This document shows, piece after piece, positions 50,801-62,689 of a stretch of DNA of 64,000 nucleotides. A program made the translations under genes and the position numbers. The DNA is from Sphagnum compactum (taxonomy: Eukaryota > Bryophyta > Sphagnopsida > Sphagnales), in assembly GCA_965153455.1 (NCBI GenBank), contig OZ234496.1:20142304-20206303 (forward strand). The letters run 5' to 3'. The first letter of the stretch is position 1, and the number at the start of each line of letters is the position of its first letter. The notes below the pieces were generated by a model. The model saw only the letters and a list, made by a program, of their open reading frames with translations, made no database searches and was not told where the DNA came from.

Positions 50801-51840
50801 AAAACTTTTAAAATTCAAAGTATGTACACTTGAAAATTCAAAATTTCAAAATTTCAAGAATATTTGACCACATATAAATGGGGTACAATGTACATGATGT
50901 ATTGAACAACGTTTTAGTTTATATTACATCAAATTCAACTTTTAGAAAAAAATATTTTTTTGTATGATTTCAAATTATATCATTTTCAAGATGAAACATA
51001 AAATATACAAGGAATCTGTAAATTTTTACAAATTCATATTAATGATTAAGAAACTTTTTTTGGCTTATTGGAGAAATTTTAATTTTCATAACAAGTTGCA
51101 AAAACAATCATTCAAAAAATCATTCATATGAAAAAAATATTTTGAAAAAAAAAGATATGCAATACTAATGTAAAGTAACACTTATGGCTACTTTGAATGC
51201 ATTTTGACTTAGACAAACTTCTTAAAATGCTTATTCAAGTGTAAAAAATAGTTTGATCCTAATTGTAACACCCAATGTAAATTAATTAAATAATTTAGTG
51301 TTCAACTAACCATTTCAACTTATTTTGGACCCCTAATGAGCAATTTCATTCCCTATCTAAGATACTTTATGAATAATTTTATTGGATTTTAATTTTACAT
51401 TCTAGTTTTGCAATAATATGAAAATTTGATTGATTGTGTGTCAAATATTGTTGTTCTATTTTAGTTTATGAAGAAAACCTCTATCTTGATTTCAGCTAAC
51501 TTTTTATAATTTTAAAAAACCAATCCCAACCACTAGATTTCAAGTTTTCATTATGAAACTTTTGGTTTTCGATTCTTAAAAACAAGCTCAATTCAAAAAA
51601 TTGATCGGGTTCCACATACCGACTTGTACAGACACAGCCTAAATTTTGAGATTGTGTACTTGCCGACATTGCAACACAGATAAAAAGTGATCACCTGAAT
51701 ATGAACAACTAAAATAAATAAATAAATAAAATTGATAATTATTTGACATTTTTTTGAAAATCACAAAAGTTGTACTTGCCTGCATAGAAACTAAAAACAA
51801 CATAGATAAGGGTCTCTTTCCATAAGGCTGTAGTGTTACA
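47900..51840. other. AT-rich intergenic, no supported gene
   Basis: Only short degenerate frames. The part at about 48690-48910 resembles 42380-42560 (shared TTTTGTCTTTTATCATTCA, GTGTGTGG and ATAAGAAGC blocks), indicating an unnamed dispersed repeat. At 48178-48218 a short inverted repeat, GCCCTGGTAGGGCATT with GCCCTAGGGCATT, occurs. Confidence 0.4.
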
Positions 51841-51849
51841 ATTACACAC

Positions 51850-52230
51850 AATGTGTTGTGATCACAACAACCTAAGGAACAACCACTAACATAGGGCCTT
51901 CTTTCTTGCTGCCAAGAGAACTGCTTTTCATAGGGCCTTGTTTCTTCCTGTCGGGAGAATTACTTTCCAAAGGGCCTTGTTTCTTGTTGCCGGGTGAATT
52001 TGCTTTCCATTGGAGAGCTGCAAGTGGATTGAAAATATGTAATTAATCATATTAGGAACTTTAGGAACACATGTTCTCATGAAAAAAAGACAGATGTCAG
52101 TGTATGGTGAGTCATATTTTGACTCACAGCTCTTGCAATTGGTCAAGCTTGACTATAGAGCTTTGAGATGATTCTGAGCACAACTAGTTGAAAAAACTTA
52201 ATGAAAGCTGCTGTGATCACAGCAGGGCCA
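51850..52230 (-). repeat. Inverted, single-unit relative of the 37.8-39.2 kb satellite
   Basis: Read on the minus strand it matches the leader and first unit of the array: CAACTAGTTGTGCT, CCAATTGCAAGAGCTG, GAGAACATGTGTTCC, ACATATTTTCAAT, CAGCTC and CAATGGAAAGC. Instead of 165-bp units it has a short triple repeat of about 37 bp built on AAGAAACAAGGCCCT. Confidence 0.75.
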
Positions 52231-52285
52231 AATGGAGAGATGTCCTAAGCTCAACAGCCAAGTTCTGGTCCTAGCATGAGGCTAG

Positions 52286-52630
52286 TAGAGTTATCCGTAG
52301 AGTAAGAAAAACACAGCACCAGAACCCTGACTTTGGTCATACACAGGTGAGATTAAAAAAAACCTGCAGAAAAGTACATTTTGGTGGTAAACTGAGTTTC
52401 ATCTTGTCTTTTCTTTTTCCTGAGCACCTCCACTGCTGCTACGATATTTTCACTGCTCCTACCTGTACAGCTACTATAATTAATCTCGAATCTTGTGCAT
52501 TAAATGCTGAGTATCAGAATTTCATACTGAGATTTATTAAAATGTCTTTACTTCACGGATACTACTGAAAGAGGGGATAGGGGGTGAAAGGAGGCCCAAC
52601 GACAAGGTGAAGACAGGGTTACTTTACAAA
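52286..52630 (+). mobile_element. MITE of the AGAGTTATCC family, copy A
   Basis: Starts TAGAGTTATCCGTAGAGTAA and ends near GGTTACTTTAC. Its internal blocks (GAGCACCTCCACTGCTGCTA, TGCATTAAATGCTGAGTAT, AGAGGGGATAGGGGGTGAAA) match the complement of the copy at 58668-59055. Non-coding. Confidence 0.7.
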
Positions 52631-52660
52631 TAAGTGATGTATCAACCAGTGTTGTACTGA

Positions 52661-53001
52661 AAGCATCTCCACCAACACTCACTATATGACCAAGCAAAAT
52701 ATTTCTCACATCCAAGTTTTAGTTCCAAACTTTTCTCCAACCACACCCATAAAAGTGAAACTGGCACTGCAAGTAGGTGAGAGACTACTAATAGCAACGC
52801 ACTTGGACCAATCAAACTATCTAGCCAATCAGAAACAGGGAGCAGTCAATAAATACGATTTGACTGTGTTTATTATACTCTTTTAGTGCTTCTCCAGGGC
52901 TCTGAAAGCTGTAGCTTTTCAGGGTCCTGGCGGTATTCCACTCGATTCACTGATGAACCTCATCCAGTATTTCCACATACTGATCATTGTTGGAGATGCT
53001 T
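52661..53001. mobile_element. MITE with AAGCATCTCC termini
   Basis: About 341 bp bounded by AAGCATCTCCACCAAC and GTTGGAGATGCTT. Flanks are TGA and TAA, an imperfect 3-bp target site. Termini resemble the GAGCATCTCC Tourist-like family, but the interior differs from the copies at 10423 and 54302. Non-coding. Confidence 0.65.
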
Positions 53002-53080
53002 TAAAAAATATATGCAGTGCAACTTGGGTATATGGTAGTATATGAATACAAGAACATACCAGTTGGGTATGACCTGACAC

Positions 53081-53467
53081 AATAGAGTTATCCGTAAAGT
53101 CAGGAAAAGATGGCACTGGAACTCCCTGTTTGGTCACATAGGGGATGAGATTTCAAAAAACAGGAAAAAAAATGTACACTGGGCTTCAAGAGGGGCATGA
53201 AACTCAGTTTAGCAGCAAATTTGGTGCTAAACTGAGTTTGCCCTGTCCTTTCTGAACTCCTTCAACCAATCACTGCTGCTGCTATGTGTAGTGTAGTTAT
53301 AAATGTTCCCGAGCTTGGTGCACTTAACCCTGAGTCTCACTATTGCATACCCTTATTTAATAAAATTTCATGACTTTCCGGAACAACAACAGCCAGGAGG
53401 GGATGAAGCATCAAATGAGGGGTGAAACTCAGACTCAACAGGGCATGACTTTACGGATAACTCTAAT
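53081..53467 (+). mobile_element. MITE of the AGAGTTATCC family, copy B, best preserved
   Basis: 381 bp (53084-53464) with near-perfect terminal inverted repeats AGAGTTATCCGTAAAGTCA / TGACTTTACGGATAACTCT, and AAT directly repeated on both sides (53081-53083, 53465-53467). No coding capacity. Three more copies lie at 47431, 52286 and 58668. Confidence 0.82.
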
Positions 53468-54298
53468 AGCAACCTTATACCAGTATCATTACCAGGCTAA
53501 AATGAGCCAAGTTAGAGCTAATAAGAATACCTGCCAGGTATGAAAAAAAACCCCATACCCAGACCAGTCTTGTATGTTCAAAAGTTGAAACCAGTGCAAT
53601 GCTGGTATCAACTTGTTTCACCATGTCACAAATATTTTGGTCAGACTTCTGTTAAACTCATCTGGTTTAGCATGCAGTTGTATGTCTTGTAGATGCAGAT
53701 GAAGTTTCAGTATGTAAACACAGTACACTAATTTCTTTTTACACATGGAAGAACACACACACATAATGATATTGTTTTCCCATTTTTGTTAATTTTAATG
53801 TATGGAAAATGCACTAAAAGGGAAACATAATTGTTCCATAACTTAATGTCAAATTATAATTTGAATGTCATATATGCCACAATAAAGATCAAATATCTAT
53901 ACATTACTCCCCTTGATACTTGAGTTCAATGTCAAAGGAGTAAGAACCTTACATGTGTCATCTGTAGTGTTCTGCACTTATTGTAATAGTGAAAGGTACA
54001 CTTGTCTTTGGCTGAAGTATGTTTAGTTTTAAAATTTTGGATATTTACTAAATTTTCAGTGACAAAAAAAAACTCAACATTCAATATCTCTTGCACCTTT
54101 GAAGTCTAAATGTTATGAAATCATCTCCATAAAACCCTCTACTTATTGAGGGCTTTCTAACAGTACCAAAGAGCATGCCTCAATTGCCTTCAATTTTTCG
54201 CCTTTGATTTTATTGAATTTTTAATGACAAAATTATACAATATTCAACAACTCATGCATTGTAGGTCCAAACACTGTGAAATTGCCTTAGTGCACTCC

Positions 54299-54589
54299 TT
54301 AGAGCATCTCCACCCCACACTGGCAAACACTCCTTTTCATTAAATCTTGCAGCAGGATAGTGCTGCTCTCCTGTATGGATGGTCCATTTTGCAGTGGTCA
54401 TTTTAATATCTTTAAAACTTTTTTCTACTATGGATTTGGACAGTGACTATTACTCATCAATATGTAAAGACGCAAATGGTCTTTGAGTGTTTAGAGGGCC
54501 GTTTGTAGGTGGGGACAGTGATCATTAAAACCGTATTCTATTCTAAAATAAAGGAGTTGTTTGCCCCTGTGGGGGTGGAGATGCTCTTG
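54299..54589 (-). mobile_element. Tourist/PIF-Harbinger-like MITE, copy 2
   Basis: 285 bp (54302-54586) with GAGCATCTCCACCCC termini, preceded by TTA and followed by TTG. Its complement aligns end to end with copy 1 (shared TTAATGATCACTGTCCCCACC, CAAATCCATAGTAGAAAA and TATCCTGCTGCAAGATTTAA blocks). Confidence 0.85.
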
Positions 54590-54599
54590 CTCATGGAGG

Positions 54600-57360
54600 G
54601 CTGCTATGGTTTGAGAGATTTTTAATGAAGAGCATGAGGAAAGGAAACAGAAAGGAAAAACTACAGAAGAGGATAAGCACAAAATCTCATTGCTTATGAA
54701 GATATTAATGAAGAAAGGGTGAGCAAGTACTGTTTTGCTGTGATAAATGTTTGACTTGGTTGAACATATCCTTAAGCTTGAACCCTAATTTGAATTCATC
54801 AATCCCTAACAACTTTGCTATTCACTTTGTTGTGCTAGAATGATCACCTATCAACATTAAAACACACATTCCTACCTACTCCTTTAGAAACTTGACTATT
54901 ATTGTCGCATTTTCTAACAATTGATCCGCAAAATAGATTAAAATTACTTGAACAATGGAACAATAAAAACTTGATTGGATCAAAAGTGTTTTTGCATCAA
55001 ATGGTAGCTTATCTTCCAGCTTTCCAAACACACTCCACCAAAATCAACACATTTGGACCTTCTACGTTTCCAAATGCACTCTACCTAAAATGTTCAATCT
55101 TTTGTACCAAGGAAATCAAACAATCCACAAGACCAAAAAAATTCAAAAAAAAATTCTTGTTCTTTTTGTGTTATTTTCTTGTGAAATATTTTTCTACTTC
55201 TCCTTCTTCTCTTCTTCTTTTCTATTATATATTTCTTCTCTTTTTCATCTTCTTTTTCTTTTTCTTTTCTTCTTTTCTAATTTTTTTTCTACTTTTCTCC
55301 TTGTCATTTTTTTTTTCCTTTTCCACCAAGTTGTTTTTTTCTTTCTTTTCCTCCTTTTCTTCTTCTTCTTTGAAAAACAAAATACGATGATAACTGCAAG
55401 TGTAAACTCATCATCATCATTTGAAACTAAAGGCTACATGAACTTTTTGTTAAGTACCTAAGAATGAGACTTACTTGAAGGATCATTGAAGCTTAGAAGA
55501 GGGGTGGTGATGGCTCCTTGGCACCTCTCAAACATAAAAAACACATCAATGATCTACATCACAAAACAAACATAAAAGAAGTAGTAAAGTACTCTAAGAG
55601 CTCATTGTTGCATACGAGAAGAAGAAAAAATTCAAAGGAAGAAGAAAGGGAAAAAAAAAGGGAGGGGGGGACGAAAACAAGGAAGAAAATAAAGACAATG
55701 TGATGCACCTAGAAACAGGCCAAAGTTTGATGTCCTTACATTCTAGGATCATGCGGAGTTCACTCTAGAAACATTTCTGGAAACATTCCCCATGTGCACA
55801 TAACTGAAGGATCCACTTGGGCTTCACTATGCTAACCGCCATTCATATTTCCAATTCTGTATGTTGGACATTTGTCATCGTTGTGTTGAATGTCATGTAA
55901 AGGGCAGAGCCTTTATGTGATGAGCCACTTGTTATACTCTTGACAGGGTGAGGTTTTGCACTTGCAAGGTATTATGATCTGTTCAAAGGGATTATGATCT
56001 GTTCAAAGCTTGGCAGATACATCTTGACCCTGGACTGTAGTAGTTACAACAATTGTCTTCTTTGCATTGGCATGATTCAGGGATCAAGTTTGTAGTACAG
56101 GTTGACTCAAGATGTAATTCACAACTTGGATAAGGATGAGGACGCATGAGGTTGAATGCTCTTCCAGCTATCGTCTCACTCCTGCCATTCTTGCTCTCGA
56201 TCAGAGTCCTCTTATTCAGACATTACATCAACTTGTCTAATTCCTGGATCTATATGGCAATCTACAAGGCAACAACGATACCTGGGGGAGAGAGGATCAT
56301 GTATATTGCAACCCCTTAATCTACTTGAAAGGTATAGAAATCCATCTTTCTCTTTGATTGTGTGGATCTTGCAACCCTGTATGACCTGCTCCTGCAGGCA
56401 GAATTTTGTTGATTGCTTTGGCAAATTTCTAAAACTGCCATAATACTGCTGTATGCACTAGTGCTAGTGGTCAGGTGTACCTTATGCTCTGGAGGGTGTC
56501 TTTGGTTGGTTGTTCATGTGCACAATGTGCTTTATCTCACTGATCACTGGACATTGCAAAGTTTGGCTGTTTGGTGATAGATACACTAACAGTTGCTGAA
56601 GCCAATCTAGCACAAGCTTGCAAGCGGGTTTTCTATCTTGATGAATGGTATATTGCTGCTGTGTTTTTGGCTTCAACACAAACTTCACCTCTGTTTCTTC
56701 TATACAGGTTCACTCCTAGTGCTCTTGTCTGAGAAATCTGACAGCTTTGTGTTAAGGTTTCTGTTGCTAGAAGCCAGAACCCATCTTGAGAGGTGCTGAT
56801 CTGTGTACCCTTGTATTGCTGTGTTGCCGAGTGTGTTTTGAGAGGGATATTGCTATGGTTCTCATCCCATGTCAGCATCATATTTTAAGCAGGTCAATCT
56901 TCTTTACCTCTCTTGATTTAAACGGTCTCATTGTAGTGCAGACCAGCATGTGGAGGTAAAGAAGAGGGCTTTAGGTATTTTGTGCTAGAGATGACACCAT
57001 TGCAAATTTAGATAGCTTTTCTGCTCAATCAGCATTCTGAAGTCAGCTGCAGGTGACCCATGAATTTCTAGTAGACTTGTGGAATGACATTCATTGGCAA
57101 ATACTCTTCATGTCTTTTTTTCTCATTTCTACCTACAAAATTTTGGTGTGTTATTTATATGTTTCCTGCACAGTTTTCTTAACTTGTCATTTGCCAAACT
57201 GAATCTATGAAAAGACACCCATATTTGCCAAACTTTTTGAGCTCTGGTAGTAGTTATGAATTCAAAGAATATCCTGCTCTCTAGCATACTACATACTGCT
57301 TCTTCACAACCCTTCTTCAAACTATCTGATTGTCTGTACATATGTAAAAGAGTGATCTCA
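54600..57360. other. Intergenic, TC-rich tract at 55180-55370
   Basis: A pyrimidine-rich stretch (TTC/TTTTC) at 55180-55370 creates long Phe/Ser/Leu-rich open frames that are composition artefacts. Minus-strand frames at 56212-56881 and 57129-57341 look mildly protein-like but could not be assigned with confidence. Confidence 0.4.
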
Positions 57361-57555
57361 AATTGGGTCTTCTTTTCTTTTTTCTTTTCATAAACAAGAC
57401 AACTGACAAGCTGTTGGCTATACCCAAGTCAAGCCCAGTGGCACAGGACATAGCAAGGCTTTCATCTACTCACCAATGGGTTTGAACCCGAGACTTTTGT
57501 CATACCAAACAGGGGTCATACCATTAAGCCATCACCCTTGGGGCAATTGGGTCTT
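57361..57555 (-). mobile_element. tRNA-derived SINE, copy 2, with 11-bp target-site duplication
   Basis: Body 57372-57544 on the minus strand. Box A GGGTGATGGCTTAATGG and box B CGGGTTCAAACCC sit at tRNA-like spacing, followed by the same middle motif as copy 1 (GCCACTGGGCTTGACTTGG, GGCTTGTCAG-like) and an A-rich tail. Perfect direct repeats AATTGGGTCTT at 57361-57371 and 57545-57555 confirm insertion by retrotransposition. Confidence 0.9.
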
Positions 57556-57914
57556 AGATTTTATCTGCACTCTTCTGCCTAGATTGCAATCTTTCAGGGT
57601 GTTCAGAAAAGAAGTTGCTAGATACAAGAGAAAAAAGGGCATTAGTCTGAAGAGGATTTGTTGGATGTAGATGGAGATGTAAATGAAGAACTTCGTTAAA
57701 TGCTCTCTTTCTGTTGTTGCAGCAGATGAGGAGCCTGTAGTAAGGACAGAAGGAGACAATTTGCAGACACATCTGAAGGAACTAAATTGTTTTCACTCAA
57801 TTGGTAGGGGCAAAAATACTTACCGAAGAATAATGCATGCATCCTTAAACCCTAATCCCTGAAGGATGCCATGCCAGGGTTCACCTCTCATCATCTCCTG
57901 ATGTTTGCAACCTC

Positions 57915-57937
57915 TGCTGCTGCTGCTGCTGCTGCTA
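57915..57937 (+). repeat. (CTG)n microsatellite
   Basis: Seven to eight CTG triplets in an unassigned region. No gene context could be shown. Confidence 0.8.
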
Positions 57938-58667
57938 CTGTCTATGTGAGCTTTGTGTAGTTCATGAATGTCTTTTTTCTATGTTTTCTGTTGTGCTCTC
58001 TCTCAAAATGGAACTCAAAATCATGTCTGTAAGATTGACATTCCAATATCCATATACAAAAAAAAGCTCGAACATTTGAGTGGATCAATGGCATGGAAAT
58101 CCATCGCCTTGTCAAGTGGGTTAGCTGAAAATGTTCTAAGTTTTCTGCAGACATTGCTAATTCCGAGACAAAGAAAAATGCCAAACTCTTTGAAAAATTA
58201 TGAACCAAATATGCCAAAAACAATTGAACATATAAGTGGAAATGCTTAACTATGCCACACAATAAACACAAAGACCAGCTGCATATGTACAAGACAACTT
58301 ATTAGTCTCTTATTAGTAACCTGGAAACCTCAGAATTTTAAATCCAAATGTCAAAGAAAAAAATCAAAAAATAAATAAATATTCAGCAAGAAACTACCCA
58401 ACCAACCCAGGTATTACTACAGTATTGGGAAGATCTACTCTGCCAGAGATCATACCTCAATTGTGAAGGGTGAAGGGAGTGCCCACCAAAGGACTGTAGA
58501 TAGTCAGCAAGAAAATTACCAAAACAAAGAGTTATCTTCATCCTCCAGAATCTGATGGTTGCCAATCTATTTTCATTGGTGATCGATCGTCTTGGATTTG
58601 TAAAGATTAGACATACTCTTGAAGCATGTAGTGGTTTAGGAAAGTCGTGATGCAATGTTTTGGGGAC

Positions 58668-59055
58668 CTTAAAGTCATCCTGTCTTCACCCTGTCTTTGT
58701 GCCTCTTTTCACCCCTATCCCCTCTTTGAGTGAGGTCTGCAAAGCAAGGAAGTTTTATTAAATCTGGGTATGAAATGCTGAAACTCAGCATTTAATGCAC
58801 AAATCGAGGTAATTATAGTAGTTGTACATGTAGGAGTAGTGAAAATATATGTAGCACCAGTGGAGGCGCTGAGGAAAAAGGAAAGACGGGTCAAAATCGG
58901 ATGAAACTCAGTTTGGCACAAAAAGTGGTGCATTTCTGAGTTTCTCCCTCTTGAAGGCTAATGTACTTTTTTACATGTTTTTTTATTCTCAGCCGGTTTT
59001 GGACCAAATTCAGTGTACCAGTGCCGTGTTTTCCTGACTTTACAGAAAACTCTAT
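58668..59055 (-). mobile_element. MITE of the AGAGTTATCC family, copy C
   Basis: Begins CTTAAAGTCATCCTGTC and ends CTGACTTTACAGAAAACTCTA. The complement aligns with copy A over most of its length. Non-coding. Confidence 0.7.
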
Positions 59056-59059
59056 TAGT

Positions 59060-60530
59060 TCAAAGGGTGCATAAGAACATGAAATTCGTGGATGTTTTGT
59101 TAGTCCTACCTGTAGAGTTATAATGGTTTGAGTGATATGTATTTTGACCATTAAAACGTGATGTAATACACATTGTCATGTTGCGAGTATGTATAATTTT
59201 TGCTATAGTTCACAATTCATTTATAATGTTTTGAACAACACTTTAAGGACAGCTATATCCAAAAAATTTACACTTATGTGAAGTCTCTCACCCAAAAGTG
59301 AAACTTTGATATTATTAGAATTAAAGCCAAAATCCTAGACCCATTAAAGCTTAAGACAATGCTATGCAATTTCCATTCAACAAAGGAACTAAGTGTAAGA
59401 GAAATTGGAACAATATACCTAATGTTGTGAATAATTTTTTCCAGACAAAAAAGGATGTGTTAAATTTCACAATTATGTTTCTTAGTAGTTGAAACAACAA
59501 TTCTGAATGGGTCATCCTGAATTCATTCCAAAGGTGCATAATATTTATTATAATTTAGTGACATATTTGCATGATGCTTAGCCAATACCTCATGGCCAAG
59601 GAAAGGCCCTATTATTTTCTTGGAGCATTCTCACAAAGTGTGCAAAATATGTGCATACCTTACCATGTCGTCACTTGACAATTTTTTGAATGGGTCAAGA
59701 AGGGATTTTATTTTATTTTTCGTTTTTTTTTTTTTTTTGCATCATGAAAAGGTTCAACATACTTGCCCTAAGGGTTTTTTTTATTTTGTTTGATTGTGAT
59801 GTTGTCACACTAGCAATCATCCACAAGGAAATTTAGACACATTTGGCAATAGACCAGCTGTAAAAGTAAAAATTTATAAAAATCCTTTTATATCCTGGCT
59901 ACTTGCTTGAACTATGCGTAGAAACATGGTGATTTTTTAAAAAAATTGGGGGAAAAAAAAAAGAAATATTTGACAATTTTCTTCAAAAAAGATTGCACCA
60001 AATGCCGAAATTTTTCCACCAAAAATAAATAAATATTAATAATAATAACTCACCAGCCCCATACCCCTCCCACAATGTAACAAGTTTGAAATCATGGAGT
60101 TTTCAATTGGAGGAACATTCTGATTTTTTTAATCATCTCCCCGAGAAAATGAAGATCAGGTTGGGACTGGATGGCATGTCATGCAATTGAGTGGTAAGCA
60201 AATGCAGTGTACCATAGTAGCTTGGTTGCTTTGATGCTAGGTAATTATATTATTTGTAGAAATGTTCAAAATTTCAAATATATATATATTATATTAAAGA
60301 AAAAATTGAAGGAGAAAAAGAATATTTTGAAATTTTCAATGTTTTACATTTGGAATTAATTAATCAATTAATTATTTGACAAACATGTGTTGAAATTGCC
60401 CTTTTACTATGATGGTAAAACAGAAGTGGAAAAACCTTGAATCATTTTCAATTTGCGGAAGTTGAGAAATATAACAGGAAGGCTCAACTAATTAGTATGG
60501 TGTTACCGGAGAACCCTAATTACATCTGTA
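59060..60530. other. AT-rich intergenic, dispersed repeat
   Basis: No gene. About 60220-60420 resembles 45700-45860 (shared GCTTTGA, TTATATTATTTG and GAATATTTTGAAATTTTC-like blocks), so both belong to an unnamed diverged dispersed repeat. Confidence 0.4.
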
Positions 60531-61870
60531 AGGCCCCCTGCAAACCCTAATTACATTTGTAAGGCCCCCTTGTTTGCAGGTGTTACACTAGGAAGACCTA
60601 TTTGAGAACTGACCCTTTTTTTTTCTTTTTCTTTGGTCCCTTAATTTCAACCAGTGTTTTTCCCCAATAAATAGTGAATTTTCGTTGGAAAATTAATTAA
60701 TTTTCCCAATTTTTTATTTTGGTAAAAAAATCCTCACCCAAAAGATCATTGATTTCAACAGGTTTTCTTCAAAGGGTAATATTTAAGGCTTCCCCACTTG
60801 GGTTATTAGGGTTGCAAGCTCTCTTGGCTATCTGGAAGGCACATTAGCCAGCAAACCCTAAAGGTTAGGGTCATATCTGTAGAGCTTCAAAGCTTCTAGA
60901 GGTTGCAAACTCTAGGCACAGTTCAAGGTTTGTATGTGACTAATATATAGTTCCATCGTTCCATGCTGCCATCGCAATGGCTTCCATCGCTTCTTATGCA
61001 TGCCGCGACAAAACAACAGAGAATCATTACAGAAGAGAATGGGCCCCGCCCTACTTTTTGTTTTGCTGTTCAATCTGTTGGGGAATGAATGTTCGTGAGC
61101 AGCTTCTTTTGGTGTTCCTAGAAATCCGCATGCACCGGTTTATTTACTTAAAGAATTATTGCTCATATCTCGTTGCCATGCCATTTCTCAGTCCTGCTTT
61201 TTCTTTGCGTTCAGATCCGTGTCCTGTGGCTGAAGATTTGCCTGAATCTCTTTCGTCCTTGTTTTTGTTTTGTCTTGGTTTTAGGGAAATACTGCTATTT
61301 CTCGAGTTTGGATCTGCCTGCCGGATGTGTGAGGAGCAGGTGCTTTGACGTTCTCTATTCCTAGTCTTTCTTCTCGTCCCGAGTCCGTTCTCTTTTGTAG
61401 CGCTAGATCGGTGATTTCCGGTCCCCTGTTGTCTTTCTTGTGACTCGCTGCGGTCTTCTGGAGCTCAGGATACTCTCTTCTTTGTCGAAACAGGATTATC
61501 ATTATCAGTTTGAACCACCGGACAGCTGCAGCAGCAGCGGATTCCGAGGTTTTTGTGTTCATTCTTTGTTCTGCCGCGCTTGAATTTTGTGCGAGTGCAT
61601 CCTGTTTCTCGCGCTCACATTTTGTTGGAAAACCAGGCAAAAGAAATTCCGTGTCTGCATTTCAGGTTCTTCCTCTCACCACTCTTTGTAGAGTAGATTT
61701 CAGGCTTTTCGTTGTAAGAGCTCTGTGCTCCTTGAGCTCCGGTTCTGGTGATAACTCCGGGGGAGTTTCTAGGCAGATAAAGCCTTTTCCGGACGTCGTC
61801 AATTTTGGCTTTTCTCGTGTCTTGAGAGCTTGATGTCGTCGTCTATTTGAGCTTCGTTCTTTCTTTGCAG
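60530..61870 (+). promoter_or_regulatory. Promoter and 5' leader region of the SDR gene
   Basis: Contains a 35-bp direct duplication (AACCCTAATTACAT with TGTAAGGCCCCC, 60533-60590), telo-box motifs AAACCCTAA (about 60545) and AAACCCTAAAGGTTAGGGT (about 60854), and a pyrimidine-rich leader. CTTTCTTTGCAG at 61859-61870 is a strong acceptor just 8 bp before the ATG, so the leader has an intron. Its donor cannot be fixed; candidates include 61550. Telo-boxes are common in plant housekeeping promoters. Confidence 0.5.
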
Positions 61871-61878
61871 GAGCGGAG

Positions 61879-62637
61879 ATGGCAGCGACGTTGGAGGGAA
61901 AGACAGCCGTAGTGACGGGAGGATCACAAGGAATTGGGAGGCAGATTTCTCTCGACTTGGCTAAGCAAGGAGCCTCTGTGGTGGTGAACTACTCTAGCAA
62001 CAAGCAGAAAGCCGATGAAGTCGTCTCCCAGATTGAGAGTGAACACGGCAAGGCCATCGCAGTGCAGGGGGATGTGAGCAGCGCGAGCGCGATCAAGTCA
62101 CTGTTCGATAAGGCCGAAGAAACGTTCGGCAAAGTCCACATCGTTGTGAACTGCGCAGGAATGCTACTCTCCAACTATCCGACTGTTGCGAAGACATCTG
62201 AGGAGGATTGGGATAGAGTCTATGCTGTGAATACGAAGGGAACTTTCCTGGCCAGCAAGGAAGCGGCGCTTCGTATTCCACCGGGAGAAGGTGGTCGCAT
62301 TGTCAACATAAGCACCACGATTGTCGCTACCCTGCTCCCCAACTACGCTGCCTACGCTTCCAGCAAAGCCGCAGTGGAGACCTTCACCAAGATCCTGGCA
62401 AAGGAGCTCAGAGGGACCAAAATCACCGCCAATTGTGTAGCGCCAGGGCCTGTGGCCACAGAGCTTTTCTTCCGGGGTAAAACAGAGGCGCTCATAGAGA
62501 CCATGTCCAAGCAGCCTCCTCTGGAAAGACTGGGCGAACCTGAAGACATTGCAGCTGTGGTGTCCTTCATTGTCAGTCCCCAGGGCGAATGGATCAATGG
62601 TCAAGTCATTCGAGCTAATGGCGGTCTCGCAGCTTGA
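61879..62637 (+). CDS. Classical short-chain dehydrogenase/reductase (SDR), likely NADPH-dependent aldehyde reductase
   Basis: Intact single-exon frame of 252 residues, the usual length for a classical SDR. Residues 13-20 are TGGSQGIG (Rossmann dinucleotide-binding TGxxxGxG) and 91-94 NCAG. The catalytic set is Asn118, Ser145, Tyr159 and Lys163 (YASSK). The C-terminus GQVIRANGG follows the family's substrate-loop ending. The sequence resembles plant NADPH-dependent aldehyde reductases that remove reactive carbonyls in chloroplast or cytosol. No clear transit peptide is present, so a cytosolic location is inferred. The exact substrate cannot be told from sequence. The CDS is GC-richer than its flanks. 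Start chosen at 61879 because it immediately follows the intron acceptor and gives the standard N-terminus LEGKTAVVTGG. An AATAAA-like signal (CAATAAAG) lies at about 63127. Confidence 0.92.
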   Translation: MAATLEGKTAVVTGGSQGIGRQISLDLAKQGASVVVNYSSNKQKADEVVSQIESEHGKAIAVQGDVSSASAIKSLFDKAEETFGKVHIVVNCAGMLLSNYPTVAKTSEEDWDRVYAVNTKGTFLASKEAALRIPPGEGGRIVNISTTIVATLLPNYAAYASSKAAVETFTKILAKELRGTKITANCVAPGPVATELFFRGKTEALIETMSKQPPLERLGEPEDIAAVVSFIVSPQGEWINGQVIRANGGLAA

Positions 62638-62689
62638 GAGAGAGAGGAGCAAGTTGTGTCAATCCTCGCACATCTTCCATGTCAAGCAA

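Noticed and set aside
54902-55461. Phe/Ser/Leu-rich open frames resembling membrane proteins
   Set aside because: They come from a TC-rich low-complexity tract (55180-55370), not from a gene.
56212-56881. Possible replication protein A (RPA1)-like relic on the minus strand
   Set aside because: Short stretches such as QISTSQDG and RYRCCLVDCHI are reminiscent of RPA1, but spacing cysteines and neighbouring blocks do not line up. A profile search (RPA C-terminal zinc-finger domain) would be decisive.
60977-61348. 123-codon frame upstream of the SDR
   Set aside because: Lies in the SDR leader/promoter region, shows no family features, and is better explained as 5' UTR or intron.
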